This document shows positions 16,421 to 24,844 of a DNA stretch of 64,000 nt, piece by piece. The DNA lies in assembly GCA_964552675.1 (NCBI GenBank), contig CAZKHJ010000012.1:7491-71490 (forward strand). The letters run 5' to 3'. The position numbers and the translations under genes were made by a program. The notes beneath the pieces are model-generated. The model was not told the DNA's origin. It worked only from the letters and a program-made list of their open reading frames with translations, and made no database searches. This DNA is from Sulfurimicrobium sp964552675 (GTDB lineage: Bacteria > Pseudomonadota > Gammaproteobacteria > Burkholderiales > Sulfuricellaceae). Numbering within the stretch: the stretch's first letter is position 1; each line of letters opens with the position of its first letter.

Positions 16421-17386
16421 TCAGGGCATGAAACCCAGATCTTCCGACCACGCCGTGCGCAGCATGGCAATGCCGTGCGCGCCCATCTCCCTCGCCATGC
16501 CCAGCTGCGCCGCCCCCATCCCGCCCAGGGCATAGACCGGCAGCGGATAATCCCGGACCAGCGTGGCAAAACCATCCCATCCCAGCGTGGCCGCGCCCGG
16601 ATGGCTTTTGGTCGGCAACACCGGGCTCAGTTGCACGAAATCCAGCCCGAACTGCGCCGCCCGCTCCAGTTCGGCGGCGGAATGACAGGACGCCCCCACC
16701 AGCCCGGCCTGGGGGCGCGCATCCAGCGCCATCAGTGCCGCCGCAGTCAGGTGCACCCCGTCCGCCCCCACCTTTACGGCCAGTTTCACCCCGCCATTCA
16801 GCACCACGCGCGCGCCATGCGCACGTGCCAGCGCCACCACCCGCTGCGCCACGCTCTCCAGCTGCGCCGGAGACAGTGCTTTCTCGCGCAGCTGGATCAG
16901 CTTCAGACCGCGTCCCAGCGCTCCTTGCAACCTGGCCATGAACACTTCCTCGCCCAGCTCGGCAATCTGGCTGATGGCCAAAATGGGCGGCAATTCCAGT
17001 GCGCGCAGAATCGGCCCATTGGCGGGCAGCAGGGGCTCCACCTCCACCACGCCCGGCGCCTGCCAGGCCAGCAACTGCCCTTCCCGCCCATGCGGCTCGC
17101 CATGCCAGCCCGCGACGCGAAAGAAATGCAGCTTCACGCTGGCATGCTCATAGTCAAAATGCCGCACCAGCCAGGGCCAGGCTCGCTCCACCTCGATTCC
17201 CAGTTCCTCGTGCAGCTCGCGTGCCAGGGCATGAAGCAGAGGCTCGCCCGCCTCGACCTTGCCGCCGGGAAACTCCCAGTAGCCCGCATAAGGCTTGCCC
17301 TCCGGCCGCCGCGCCAGCAGGAAGCGGCCATCCGGCTGCAGGATCACCGCCGCCACCACATCCACGATTTTTTTGGATGTTGTCAT
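16421..17386 (-). CDS. Nudix hydrolase (MutT-like) fused to a ThiE/TenI-like domain
   Basis: The 321-residue protein has two domains. Residues 1-130 are a MutT-type Nudix domain with a complete Nudix box at 42-64 (GKVEAGEPLLHALARELHEE). It is expected to hydrolyse 8-oxo-dGTP. Residues ~132-315 resemble thiamine-phosphate synthase (ThiE/TenI), with KLIQLREKAL, ADGVHLTAAAL, GASCHSAAELERA and LSPVLPTKSHPGA. This fusion is known in many proteobacteria. Whether the second domain makes thiamine phosphate or is a degenerate partner is not settled by sequence alone. No other thiE is seen here, although thiS and thiG are at 58.6 kb. Confidence 0.9.
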   Translation of the reverse strand: MTTSKKIVDVVAAVILQPDGRFLLARRPEGKPYAGYWEFPGGKVEAGEPLLHALARELHEELGIEVERAWPWLVRHFDYEHASVKLHFFRVAGWHGEPHGREGQLLAWQAPGVVEVEPLLPANGPILRALELPPILAISQIAELGEEVFMARLQGALGRGLKLIQLREKALSPAQLESVAQRVVALARAHGARVVLNGGVKLAVKVGADGVHLTAAALMALDARPQAGLVGASCHSAAELERAAQFGLDFVQLSPVLPTKSHPGAATLGWDGFATLVRDYPLPVYALGGMGAAQLGMAREMGAHGIAMLRTAWSEDLGFMP

Positions 17387-17453
17387 TATTTGTCCTGTTA
17401 TCTAAAGCCGAGAAGCGCGGTGAACAGCGCCAAGTGTTAAGCAATGCCGGCCG

Positions 17454-17555
17454 CCCCTCCCCCTTCAGGGGGGTGGCTGGGTGGGGTATGGGGCACTCAA
17501 GGCCTGGAATCCATTCACCCCATCCCCTCCCTAACCCTCCCCTTGAAGGGGAGGG
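17454..17555. repeat. GC-rich palindromic intergenic repeats, likely terminator of the DUF815 gene
   Basis: An imperfect CCCCC/GGGGG hairpin lies near 17459-17472. A near-perfect 21-base palindrome, CCCTCCCCTTGAAGGGGAGG(G), lies at 17535-17555, 9 bases past the DUF815 stop. The segments between them (GGTGGGG near 17479 and CACCCCATCCCC near 17517) can also pair. The same CTCCCCTT/AAGGGGAG style recurs at 20835-20885. Confidence 0.7.
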
Positions 17556-17563
17556 GACGATAA

Positions 17564-18430
17564 TTATTTCAACCCTGCCCGCCCCGCCCAGTCACGTGCA
17601 AACTGCCAAGCCGAGCGCCCGCTGCGCGAACCGCGCCCCAACGCCCATTGCAGCGCCTCGCGCCGCACGGCCTCCGAATCCACCTGCGCCACGCCCAGCT
17701 GCGTCAGCCAGTAGCGCACGATAGCCAGGTACTCGTCCTGGTCAAAGGGATAAAAAGACAGCCACAGGCCGAAACGCTCGGATAGCGACACCTTCTCTTC
17801 GGTGGTTTCGCCAGGCCGGATTTCACCCTCCACCGTGGTCGTTTCCAGGTTTTCCGCCATGTATTCCGGCATCAGGTGGCGGCGGTTGGAAGTGGCGTAG
17901 ATCAGCACATTCTCGGACGGCGCCGCCACCGAGCCATCCAGCGCCACCTTGAGCGCGCGATAGCCCGGCTCGCCGGCATCGAAGGAAAGATCGTCGCAAA
18001 ACACGATGAAACGCTCGGGGCGCTGGCACAGCAATTCCACGATATCCGGCAGATCGACCAGATCCAGCCGCTCCACCTCGATCAGGCGCAGCCCCTTGGC
18101 CGCGTACTGGTTCAGCACCGCCTTGATCAGCGAGGACTTGCCGGTGCCGCGCGCCCCGGTCAGCAATACATTATTGGCCGGCAGCCCGCGCACGAACTGG
18201 CGCGTGTTGCGCTCGATCTGTTTTTTCTGCGCCTCCACGCCCTGCAAATCGGCAAAGCAAATGCGGTGCGGGTGCGCCACCGGCTGGAGAAAACCCTGTC
18301 CGCCACGCTTGCGCCAGCGAAAAGCGACTGCGGCATCCCAGTCCGGCGCGGGTGGCTGGCGGGGGAGAATTTGCTCCACGCGCTGCAAAAGGGATTCGGC
18401 GCGGGAAAGAAACTGTTCAAGATCACTCAT
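17564..18430 (-). CDS. DUF815 family AAA+ ATPase
   Basis: The 288-residue cytoplasmic ATPase of uncharacterised role has Walker A GARGTGKS at 92-99 and a Walker B-like FIVFCDDLSF at 141-150. An ATSNRRHL sensor-1-like segment and SERFGLWLSFYPF follow, and together these identify DUF815. The ATG at 18430 was preferred over a TTG at 18445. It has its own transcript boundaries: a hairpin repeat downstream and a 417-base gene-poor gap upstream. Confidence 0.9.
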   Translation of the reverse strand: MSDLEQFLSRAESLLQRVEQILPRQPPAPDWDAAVAFRWRKRGGQGFLQPVAHPHRICFADLQGVEAQKKQIERNTRQFVRGLPANNVLLTGARGTGKSSLIKAVLNQYAAKGLRLIEVERLDLVDLPDIVELLCQRPERFIVFCDDLSFDAGEPGYRALKVALDGSVAAPSENVLIYATSNRRHLMPEYMAENLETTTVEGEIRPGETTEEKVSLSERFGLWLSFYPFDQDEYLAIVRYWLTQLGVAQVDSEAVRREALQWALGRGSRSGRSAWQFARDWAGRAGLK

Positions 18431-18445
18431 CAAATCGTATTCCAA

Positions 18446-18773
18446 GGACTGGTGAAGCCACGCCCGCCACGGTTAGAGCATGGGTGTAAATCATCGTAGA
18501 GGAAGCATCGGAGTAGCCGAGCAGCCCGGCACGGCGGAGGCAACAAGCAATGCACAGTTGCGGCGCTGGTTAAGCTCGAAGAGCGGCCTAAGCCAAAATT
18601 GCAGCCGCTTTGCAGCAAGTGCGTGCTTACTTGCGCTTCTCTTGCCAGAGCTTCATCGCCACGAAAGCCTCACCCCCTAAGATGCTGCCCTAGTGGGGTG
18701 CGTCATCGTCAAGCCGGCCGTGCTCCTGAGCATATACGCTGGGTATTTTAGCCTCAAAAACGCGTAGCCACCC
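18446..18773. other. Gene-free stretch between the DUF815 ATPase and a small membrane protein
   Basis: Short open frames on both strands (about 60 residues) show no start signal, family resemblance or plausible composition. No tRNA fold is apparent. The promoter for the DUF815 gene must lie here. It could also be the remnant of a lost gene. Confidence 0.5.
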
Positions 18774-18803
18774 TTTACATCCCATTATTGGCATATACAT
18801 AAT
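18774..18803 (+). promoter_or_regulatory. Candidate sigma-70 promoter for the small membrane protein gene
   Basis: TTTACA (18774-18779) and CATAAT (18798-18803) each match the consensus at five of six positions with an 18-base spacer. An inverted repeat CATTAT/ATAATG (18783-18788 and 18799-18804) overlaps the core and could be an operator. Confidence 0.45.
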
Positions 18804-18847
18804 GAAGCACGTGGCAAATTGACCACTTGTTTTTCACCTTGCCAGGC

Positions 18848-19300
18848 ATGAGCAAAATCTTCCTTTATGGCCTTCCGGAGTATCTTCGCCCCTGGAAGCT
18901 CGTTACTTTGGCCATCGGCATTGTTCTGCTCATTTTAGGCTCGTTTTATACGCCAGCGCCTGACTGGGACATTCCCATCAGCCTGATCATGGCATTCTTT
19001 GCCTATCTCACCGCCCCCTGGAGCATGCGCGTCATCCTTGAGCGTCAGTGGGTTTACTGGCCGGCCATGTTGTTTGCCGTGTGGTTTTCTGTAGATGGCT
19101 GCTATGCCTTATATTGGCACGTCAAAAACCCTGCCGCTCTCGCCTATATGCGCGCTGCAAACTTTCCTGCCTCCCTCTCGCTTTATGGCATGTGTGGCGT
19201 CGTTTGGCTTTATCGTGGCAGCTTGCGCGAGCTTTTTTCCGAATTGCGCGGCGTGTTGAAGCGGCACAAGGAAGCCCCAAAAGATAAGGGCTCGGCCTGA
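18848..19300 (+). CDS. Small polytopic membrane protein, unknown
   Basis: The protein of about 150 residues has three to four hydrophobic segments (about residues 17-33, 43-60, 72-90 and 110-127) and a Lys/Arg/Glu-rich C-terminal tail. Many Trp and Tyr residues flank the helices. I took the ATG at 18848; a TTG at 18827 in the same frame would add 7 residues. No family is recognised. The gene stands alone, with a candidate promoter 45 bases upstream. Confidence 0.65.
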   Translation: MSKIFLYGLPEYLRPWKLVTLAIGIVLLILGSFYTPAPDWDIPISLIMAFFAYLTAPWSMRVILERQWVYWPAMLFAVWFSVDGCYALYWHVKNPAALAYMRAANFPASLSLYGMCGVVWLYRGSLRELFSELRGVLKRHKEAPKDKGSA

Positions 19301-19411
19301 TCCCTCCAGCGCATCCTGCTGGGCGTTGATTGTTTGGCGCAAGAGATTAAAATGGCCGGAAGGGTGTTGCGGCATTCATCGTGAACACCCGGGTTTGCCC
19401 ACGAGGTAAAC

Positions 19412-20290
19412 ATGTCACGCTGGTTTTTCATCCTTGTCCTGGCCGTGGCGCAACTGGCGCATGTGCCGCCAGCTGCGGCCGTTTCCAAGCCCTCTCCCCC
19501 TGTACTGGCGGCCGAGCCGCCCCGCCTGCGCGCCTTGCTGGAGCAGGCGTGGGCGGCCGAGGCTGGACGCGGCCAGTTCCGCAACATTCCGCTGGCAGCG
19601 GCACTGTATTGCGAGGCGGGGCGGCTGGGCAGCGTCGAAGGCTATTATCGTGTCGGCCTGATCTATTTTTCCGGCAACGCGCTGCTCCAGAACAGGGAAG
19701 CCGCAGCCGGGTTCTTTTCGACCGCCAGCCGGCTCGGCCATCTTGATGCCGGAAAACTGCTCGAAGTCACCGGCCCGCCTGGTGACATGTCGCTGCCCTG
19801 CATCTCCATCGAGGAATCCGGCGGTTTCGATCTCGACCGCTACGTGACGGAGCTGCCCCGCCACAAGCGCCAGGTAGCCGAACTCATCAGGAAACTGGCT
19901 CCCCGCTATGCAGTCGATTCCCGGCTCGCCCTTGCCGTAGCGAGTGTGGAGTCGAATTTCGACATTTCGGCCCGTTCCCCCAAAAATGCCCAGGGCGTGA
20001 TGCAGCTCATCCCCGAAACAGCGGCGCGCTTCAATGTCAGGAATCCTTTCAACCCGGAGCAGAATATTCGCGGCGGGCTTGCCTATCTGCGCTGGCTGGG
20101 AAATTATTTCGAAGGCGACCTGGTGCGCGTCATCGCAGCCTATAATGCCGGGGAAGGCGCAGTAGTCAGGTTCGGGGGTATCCCGCCCTACGACGAAACA
20201 CAAGCATATGTCATGCGGGTGCTGCAGTATTCGGGAGCGGGGCTGAAAGCCGCCTTGCCCAAAAAATCCCGCCGGCTGCGCGGCATGTGA
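19412..20290 (+). CDS. Lytic murein transglycosylase with SLT domain
   Basis: This 292-residue exported enzyme cleaves the MurNAc-GlcNAc bond of peptidoglycan to a 1,6-anhydro product. It has a signal peptide (residues 1-23), a Sel1/TPR-like helical region (about 58-115) and a family 1 SLT domain (about 155-265). The catalytic Glu180 lies in VASVESNFD, followed by the conserved NAQGVMQLIPETAARF and AAYNAGEGAVVRFGGIPPY. An ACGAGGTAA ribosome binding site precedes the ATG. Confidence 0.93.
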   Translation: MSRWFFILVLAVAQLAHVPPAAAVSKPSPPVLAAEPPRLRALLEQAWAAEAGRGQFRNIPLAAALYCEAGRLGSVEGYYRVGLIYFSGNALLQNREAAAGFFSTASRLGHLDAGKLLEVTGPPGDMSLPCISIEESGGFDLDRYVTELPRHKRQVAELIRKLAPRYAVDSRLALAVASVESNFDISARSPKNAQGVMQLIPETAARFNVRNPFNPEQNIRGGLAYLRWLGNYFEGDLVRVIAAYNAGEGAVVRFGGIPPYDETQAYVMRVLQYSGAGLKAALPKKSRRLRGM

Positions 20291-20350
20291 AAAAGCGCTA
20301 TTGCCCTTCGAGGACGACCACGCCCGCTTTCCACTCATCAAGGCCATGCC

Positions 20351-20797
20351 ATGCAAATCTGGGTCGATGCCGACGCCTGCCCCAACGTCATCAAGGACAT
20401 CCTGTTCCGCGCTGCGGCACGAACGGAAACAATGGTCACCCTGGTGGCCAATCAGCTGATCCGCACCCCGCCCTCGCGCCTTATCCGGGCAATCCAGGTA
20501 CCCACCGGGTTCGACGTGGCCGACGATCAGATCGTCCAGCAAATCGAGGCCGGTGATCTGGTCATCACTGCGGACATTCCACTCGCCGCGTTAGTGATCG
20601 CTAAAGACGGGCATGCCCTCAATCCGCGGGGGGAGTTCTACACCCCGGACAACATCCGGGAGCGCCTGGCCATGCGCAATTTCATGGACCAGCTGCGCAA
20701 CAGCGGGGTGGAAACCGGCGGCCCCTCCAGCTTCAGCCAGAGCGACCGCGCGGCGTTTGCCAATCAGCTGGACCGCTTCCTGGCGAAGCACGCCTAG
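20351..20797 (+). CDS. YaiI/YqxD family protein (UPF0178)
   Basis: The 148-residue protein begins MQIWVDADACPNVIKDILFRAA, the hallmark of the UPF0178 family, and has the later family segments TADIPLA and NPRGEFYTPDNI. The Asp-rich N-terminus resembles a PIN/NYN-like nuclease fold, but no activity is established. It follows the transglycosylase by 60 bases and may share its transcript. Confidence 0.92.
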   Translation: MQIWVDADACPNVIKDILFRAAARTETMVTLVANQLIRTPPSRLIRAIQVPTGFDVADDQIVQQIEAGDLVITADIPLAALVIAKDGHALNPRGEFYTPDNIRERLAMRNFMDQLRNSGVETGGPSSFSQSDRAAFANQLDRFLAKHA

Positions 20798-20834
20798 TAG
20801 CCAATCAACCTGAAAGTCATCCAACCCCTCCCGG

Positions 20835-20885
20835 CCTCCCCTTATCAGGGGAGGAGACAACCGGCTCCCCCCTGACAAGGGGGGA
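20835..20885. terminator. Two GC-rich hairpins between convergent genes
   Basis: Hairpin one is CCTCCCCT/AGGGGAGG (20835-20842 with 20847-20854). Hairpin two is TCCCCCC/GGGGGGA (20866-20872 with 20879-20885). They sit between yaiI (+) and argJ (-) and may stop transcription from both sides, though neither has a long T run. The style matches the repeat at 17454-17555. Confidence 0.55.
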
Positions 20886-20928
20886 TCGAGGGGGGGTGCG
20901 GGTAGCATCGGCACCCGCCTATTCCAGA

Positions 20929-22158
20929 CTAGCTGCGATACTCGGCGTTGATTTTCACGTAGTCGTAGGAAAAATCGCAGGTCCACACCGTGGCGTTGGC
21001 TGATCCGCGCCCCAGCTCCACCCGCACCAGAATCTCCGCTTCCTTCATCACACGCTGGCCATCCTGCTCCTGATAGCTTGCCGCGCGTCCACCGTTCTCC
21101 GCCACCAGCACGTCGCCCAGATAGAGCCGGATTCTGTCCACGTCCAGATCGGTGATGCCGGCATAGCCGATCGCGGCAAGAATGCGCCCCAGGTTGGGGT
21201 CAGAGGCGAAGAAGGCGGTTTTCACCAGCGGCGAATGGGCGATGGCGTAGGCCACCTGGCGGCATTCAGCAGCGCTGGCGCCGCCTGCCACCGCAATGGT
21301 CATGAACTTGGTTGCACCCTCGCCATCGCGCACGATGGCCTGGGCCAGCACTTGCGACACTTCGGTGACAGCATCGCGCAGGGCGGCGTATTCGGCGCTC
21401 GCGGCATCCGTGATTTCCGCCGTGCCGGCCTCGCCGCTGGCAATGAGGATGAAGGAGTCGTTGGTGGAAGTGTCGCCATCCACCGTGATGCAGTTGAAGG
21501 ACTGGTCGGCGGCATGCCTCACCAGCGCATCCAGCAGCGGCTGGCTGACGGCGGCGTCGGTGGCGACATAGCCCAGCATGGTGGCCATATTGGGGTGGAT
21601 CATGCCGGAGCCCTTGGCAATGCCGGTGATGGTCACGGTCTGGCCATTCAGAACAATCTGCTTCGACAGGGCCTTGGGCTGGATGTCAGTGGTCATGATG
21701 GCATGGGCGGCGTCGAACCAGTTGGCTTCCCTCAGATTCGCCACGGCAGCGGGCAGTCCGGCGATGATTTTGTCCACCGGCAAGGGCTCCAGGATCACGC
21801 CGGTGGAGAAGGGCAGCACCTGATCTTCTCCGCAAGCCAGCAGCTTCGCCACTTCAGCGCAGGTCTGGCGGGCACGCTGCATGCCTTCCTCGCCGGTGCC
21901 AGCGTTGGCGTTGCCAGTATTCACCACCAGCGCGCGCATCGGCTTGCCGCCCTGCAAGTGCTGGCGGCACAGCGTCACCGGCGCGGCGCAAAAGCGGTTG
22001 AGGGTAAACACCCCGGCCACGCGGGCCTTGTCGCCCAGGCGCATGACCAGCAGGTCACGGCGATTGGCTTTCTTGATGCCGGCTTCGGCAATGCCGAGGG
22101 AAACGCCCTTCACGGGCAACAGTTTGTCCGCCTCAAGCGGGGCCAGGTTCACGGGCAT
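20929..22158 (-). CDS. argJ: Bifunctional glutamate N-acetyltransferase/ornithine acetyltransferase ArgJ
   Basis: ArgJ moves the acetyl group from N-acetylornithine to glutamate and can also use acetyl-CoA in arginine synthesis. The 409-residue precursor self-cleaves before the Thr of the conserved GMIHPNMATML to give two chains. It also has VNTGNANAGTG, FSTGVILEPLP, MTTDIQPK and VDGDTSTNDS. I took the ATG at 22158, just after the darP stop; a TTG at 22164 is also in frame. Confidence 0.96.
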   Translation of the reverse strand: MPVNLAPLEADKLLPVKGVSLGIAEAGIKKANRRDLLVMRLGDKARVAGVFTLNRFCAAPVTLCRQHLQGGKPMRALVVNTGNANAGTGEEGMQRARQTCAEVAKLLACGEDQVLPFSTGVILEPLPVDKIIAGLPAAVANLREANWFDAAHAIMTTDIQPKALSKQIVLNGQTVTITGIAKGSGMIHPNMATMLGYVATDAAVSQPLLDALVRHAADQSFNCITVDGDTSTNDSFILIASGEAGTAEITDAASAEYAALRDAVTEVSQVLAQAIVRDGEGATKFMTIAVAGGASAAECRQVAYAIAHSPLVKTAFFASDPNLGRILAAIGYAGITDLDVDRIRLYLGDVLVAENGGRAASYQEQDGQRVMKEAEILVRVELGRGSANATVWTCDFSYDYVKINAEYRS

Positions 22159-22160
22159 GG

Positions 22161-22715
22161 TCAATCTTCCTGATGAGTATGTTCTTCGTCCTCCACCCCG
22201 GCTGCCGGGGCGGCGTCTTCCAGTATCAGCTGGCGCAATTCCTTGAACAGCTCGCGGCTGCTCTTGGGCGGCCGGCCGGCAGCCTGTTCCTTGTGGGCGT
22301 TGCGGATCAGGGTGCGCAGGCGCTGCACGTCGGCGCGGGGATGGGCCAGCACCAGATCGCTGATGGCCTTGTCGTCGGCCAGGAGCTTGTCACGCCAGCG
22401 TTCCAGCTGATGGAACTTCGCCGCCTGCTCGCGGCTGGTGCCGTCCCACTCGGCGAATTTGGCCACGATCGGAGCCGGATCGACATTGCGCATCAGCTTG
22501 CCGATGTATTGCTTCTGGCGGCGGATGGCGCCGTTGGCGCTCAGGCGTTTGGCTTCCTTCACCGCGTCGCGCAGATTGTCGGGCAGGTCGAGCTGGCCGA
22601 GCTGGGAAGCATTCAGCGTGATCAGTCTTTCGCCGATTTCCTGCAGGGCTTCCACTTCGCGCTTGCGCTGGGAGCGGCTGACTTCTTCGTATTCCGGCTG
22701 ATCGCTGTCCTGCAT
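22161..22715 (-). CDS. darP: Ribosome-associated protein DarP (YjgA)
   Basis: This 184-residue highly charged helical protein is of the DarP/YjgA (DUF615) family, which helps late 50S subunit assembly. Recognisable segments are SRSQRKREVEALQEIGERL, RRQKQYIGKLMR and HPRADVQRLRTLIRNAHKEQ. The start at 22715 gives the family N-terminus; the frame is open to 22865 through the region facing pmbA. It lies 2 bases from argJ and divergent from pmbA, its usual neighbour. Confidence 0.94.
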   Translation of the reverse strand: MQDSDQPEYEEVSRSQRKREVEALQEIGERLITLNASQLGQLDLPDNLRDAVKEAKRLSANGAIRRQKQYIGKLMRNVDPAPIVAKFAEWDGTSREQAAKFHQLERWRDKLLADDKAISDLVLAHPRADVQRLRTLIRNAHKEQAAGRPPKSSRELFKELRQLILEDAAPAAGVEDEEHTHQED

Positions 22716-22800
22716 GGTTTCGCTTCGCTGAGTAAAGTTGCTATCATAACCGCATTTCGGCCCGCTTTCAGCCGCGCCGCTTCTACCACTTGAGGTCACC

Positions 22801-24141
22801 GTGCAGGATTCCCGCTTCAGCCATTCTTTCGACACTCTCCAGCAGATTTCCCAGGACATCCTCAATCAGGCCAGAAAAGTCGGCGCCAGCGCCTGCGAGG
22901 CAGAAGTCTCGCAAGGCTTCGGCCAGAATGTCACGGTGCGCCAGAACGAAGTGGAGACCATCGAATACAACCGCGACAAGGGCCTCGGCGTGACGGTCTA
23001 TTTCGGCCAGCGGCGCGGCCATGCCAGCACTTCCGACCTGTCGGCCGACGCCATCCGCGATACCGTCAAGGCCGCCTGCAGCATCGCCAGGCACACCGCC
23101 AGCGACGACTTTGCCGGCCTGGCCGATGAAGCCCTGCTGGCAAAGGAGATTCCCGAACTCGATCTCTACCACCCCTGGGAATTGCCGGTGGAGCAGGCCA
23201 TTGCGCTGGCGCAGGAATGCGAGGCGACAGCGATGGGCGTGGACACGCGCATCAACAACTCGGAAGGCGCCTCGGTTTCCACCCACGAATCGCTATTCGT
23301 GTACGCCAACAGCCTGGGCTTCATCGGCGGCTATCCCACCACGCGCCAGGGCATCAGCTGCGCGGTGGTGGCGGAATCGGAGCAGGGCATGCAGCGCGAC
23401 TACTGGTACACCACCGCGCGCGCCGCCACCGATCTGGAAAGCGGCATCAGCGTGGGAAAAATGGCAGGTGAGCGCACCGTGCGGCGCCTCGACGCGCGCA
23501 AGCTCAAGACCATGCAGGTGCCAGTGCTGTTCGAGGCGTCCCTCGCCGCCGGCCTGATCGGCAGCTTTGTCGGCGCCGTCAGCGGCGGCAGCCTGTACCG
23601 CAAATCCTCCTTCCTGCTCGACAGCCTGGGCAAGGAAATCTTCGCCCCCTTCATCCAGCTGCAGGAACTGCCCCACCTGAAAAAAGGCCTGGCCAGCAGC
23701 CCCTTCGACAATGAAGGCGTCGCCACCCGGAGCCGCGACGTGATCAGGGACGGCGTGGTGCAGGGCTATTTCCTCTCCAGCTACTCGGCACGCAAGCTCG
23801 GCATGACCAGCACCGGCAACGCCGGCGGCAGCCACAACCTGATCCTGGCGGACACCGGCCAGGACTTCGCTGCCCTGCTCAAAACCATGGATCGCGGCCT
23901 GCTGGTCACCGAACTGCTGGGCCAGGGCGTGAATCCCGTCACTGGCGACTATTCGCGCGGCGCAGCGGGCTTCTGGGTGGAAGGCGGGGAAATCCAGTAT
24001 CCGGTGGAAGAAATCACCATCGCCGGCAACCTCAAAGACATGTTCCGCAACATCGTGGCCGTGGGTAATGACGTGCTGGCACGCGGCGCGCGGCAGTGTG
24101 GCTCGATTCTGGTGGGGCAGATGACGGTGGCGGGGGAGTAG
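22801..24141 (+). CDS. pmbA: Metalloprotease-like protein PmbA (TldE)
   Basis: PmbA is the TldE half of the TldD/TldE protease, which processes modified peptides such as microcin B17 and degrades CcdA in E. coli. The 446-residue length is right. The start is GTG at 22801, and the first residues are typical of PmbA. Conserved stretches include VRQNEVETIEYNRDKGLGVT, SFVGAVSGGSLYRKSSFL and TSTGNAGGSHNL. The metal site is on TldD, whose gene is not in the window. Confidence 0.95.
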   Translation: MQDSRFSHSFDTLQQISQDILNQARKVGASACEAEVSQGFGQNVTVRQNEVETIEYNRDKGLGVTVYFGQRRGHASTSDLSADAIRDTVKAACSIARHTASDDFAGLADEALLAKEIPELDLYHPWELPVEQAIALAQECEATAMGVDTRINNSEGASVSTHESLFVYANSLGFIGGYPTTRQGISCAVVAESEQGMQRDYWYTTARAATDLESGISVGKMAGERTVRRLDARKLKTMQVPVLFEASLAAGLIGSFVGAVSGGSLYRKSSFLLDSLGKEIFAPFIQLQELPHLKKGLASSPFDNEGVATRSRDVIRDGVVQGYFLSSYSARKLGMTSTGNAGGSHNLILADTGQDFAALLKTMDRGLLVTELLGQGVNPVTGDYSRGAAGFWVEGGEIQYPVEEITIAGNLKDMFRNIVAVGNDVLARGARQCGSILVGQMTVAGE

Positions 24142-24142
24142 A

Positions 24143-24505
24143 TTAGCCGGCAGGATCAATCACGCTGACCACCCTTGAAATGATTTCTCCGGTAATTCCG
24201 GCATCAAGGGTTTCCACATAAGCAGCAGAGCCGGCGCGCTCCCGCGCCTCGATATCAAACGATCTAACCTGGTTGCAGACCGCCACGCCCGTCGTGTCGT
24301 GCCCACTGATGCAAACCGTCAGCCCGGTTTCTCGCGCAAAGGCGCCGCCACTCGTGACCGGAACCGTGATACTAATACCCAACGCATTGATTTCCCTGGG
24401 CGAGATTACCACGAAGCGGTGGCGGTTTTGCATTTCACGTCCAGCGACCGGATTCGGGTCAATCCAGTACACATCCCCCGCTTGCGGTATCCGGCGTCTG
24501 ATCAC
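24143..24505 (-). CDS. MazF/PemK-family endoribonuclease toxin
   Basis: This 120-residue toxin is of the CcdB/PemK fold that cuts mRNA. IPQAGDVYWIDPNPVAGREMQNRHRFVVIS is the conserved N-terminal block, with the substrate-groove Arg, and ITVPVTSGG follows. Start GTG at 24505 overlaps the antitoxin stop as GTGA, so the toxin is made from the same message after its antitoxin. Its end lies 1 base from the convergent pmbA stop. Confidence 0.9.
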   Translation of the reverse strand: MIRRRIPQAGDVYWIDPNPVAGREMQNRHRFVVISPREINALGISITVPVTSGGAFARETGLTVCISGHDTTGVAVCNQVRSFDIEARERAGSAAYVETLDAGITGEIISRVVSVIDPAG

Positions 24506-24774
24506 GCCAATTCTCGCCCAACCGAATCCCCCTCACGTGCCCACTCTGTTTCTGCGTTAAGCTGCGCCATCATTTCCGGCGTCACCCCACGCATCAGTTC
24601 AGCCAGGGAATAGCGCTTGCGCTGCGACTGGCGCGCAGGGCGTGCAACAAAAACCCCGTCACGCACATCGAGCTCCAGCGTTGCGCCAACCCCGACATTC
24701 AGCACCTTGAGCACATCTGCGGGAATAGTCATGACAGCGGCTCCTCCCTGCTTGCGAATATTGACGGTAATCAC
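24502..24774 (-). CDS. MazE/PemI-type antitoxin with AbrB-like DNA-binding domain
   Basis: The first ~50 residues of this 90-residue protein form a swapped-hairpin AbrB/MazE domain (MITVNIRKQGGAAVMTIPADVLKVLNV). It should bind its own promoter. The acidic C-terminal tail (MAQLNAETEWAREGDS) is the type that occupies the toxin's active site. Start GTG at 24774 follows an AAGGGGA ribosome binding site. Confidence 0.88.
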   Translation of the reverse strand: MITVNIRKQGGAAVMTIPADVLKVLNVGVGATLELDVRDGVFVARPARQSQRKRYSLAELMRGVTPEMMAQLNAETEWAREGDSVGRELA

Positions 24775-24844
24775 GGCGCATTCCCCTTATCTGAATTACT
24801 TGCCCGAAACGAATGTAGCACGTAAGTAGCACAACATGCAATAT

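Noticed and set aside
18430..18680. Small open frames on both strands in the gap before the membrane protein gene
   Set aside because: No ribosome binding site, no family resemblance and low-complexity composition.
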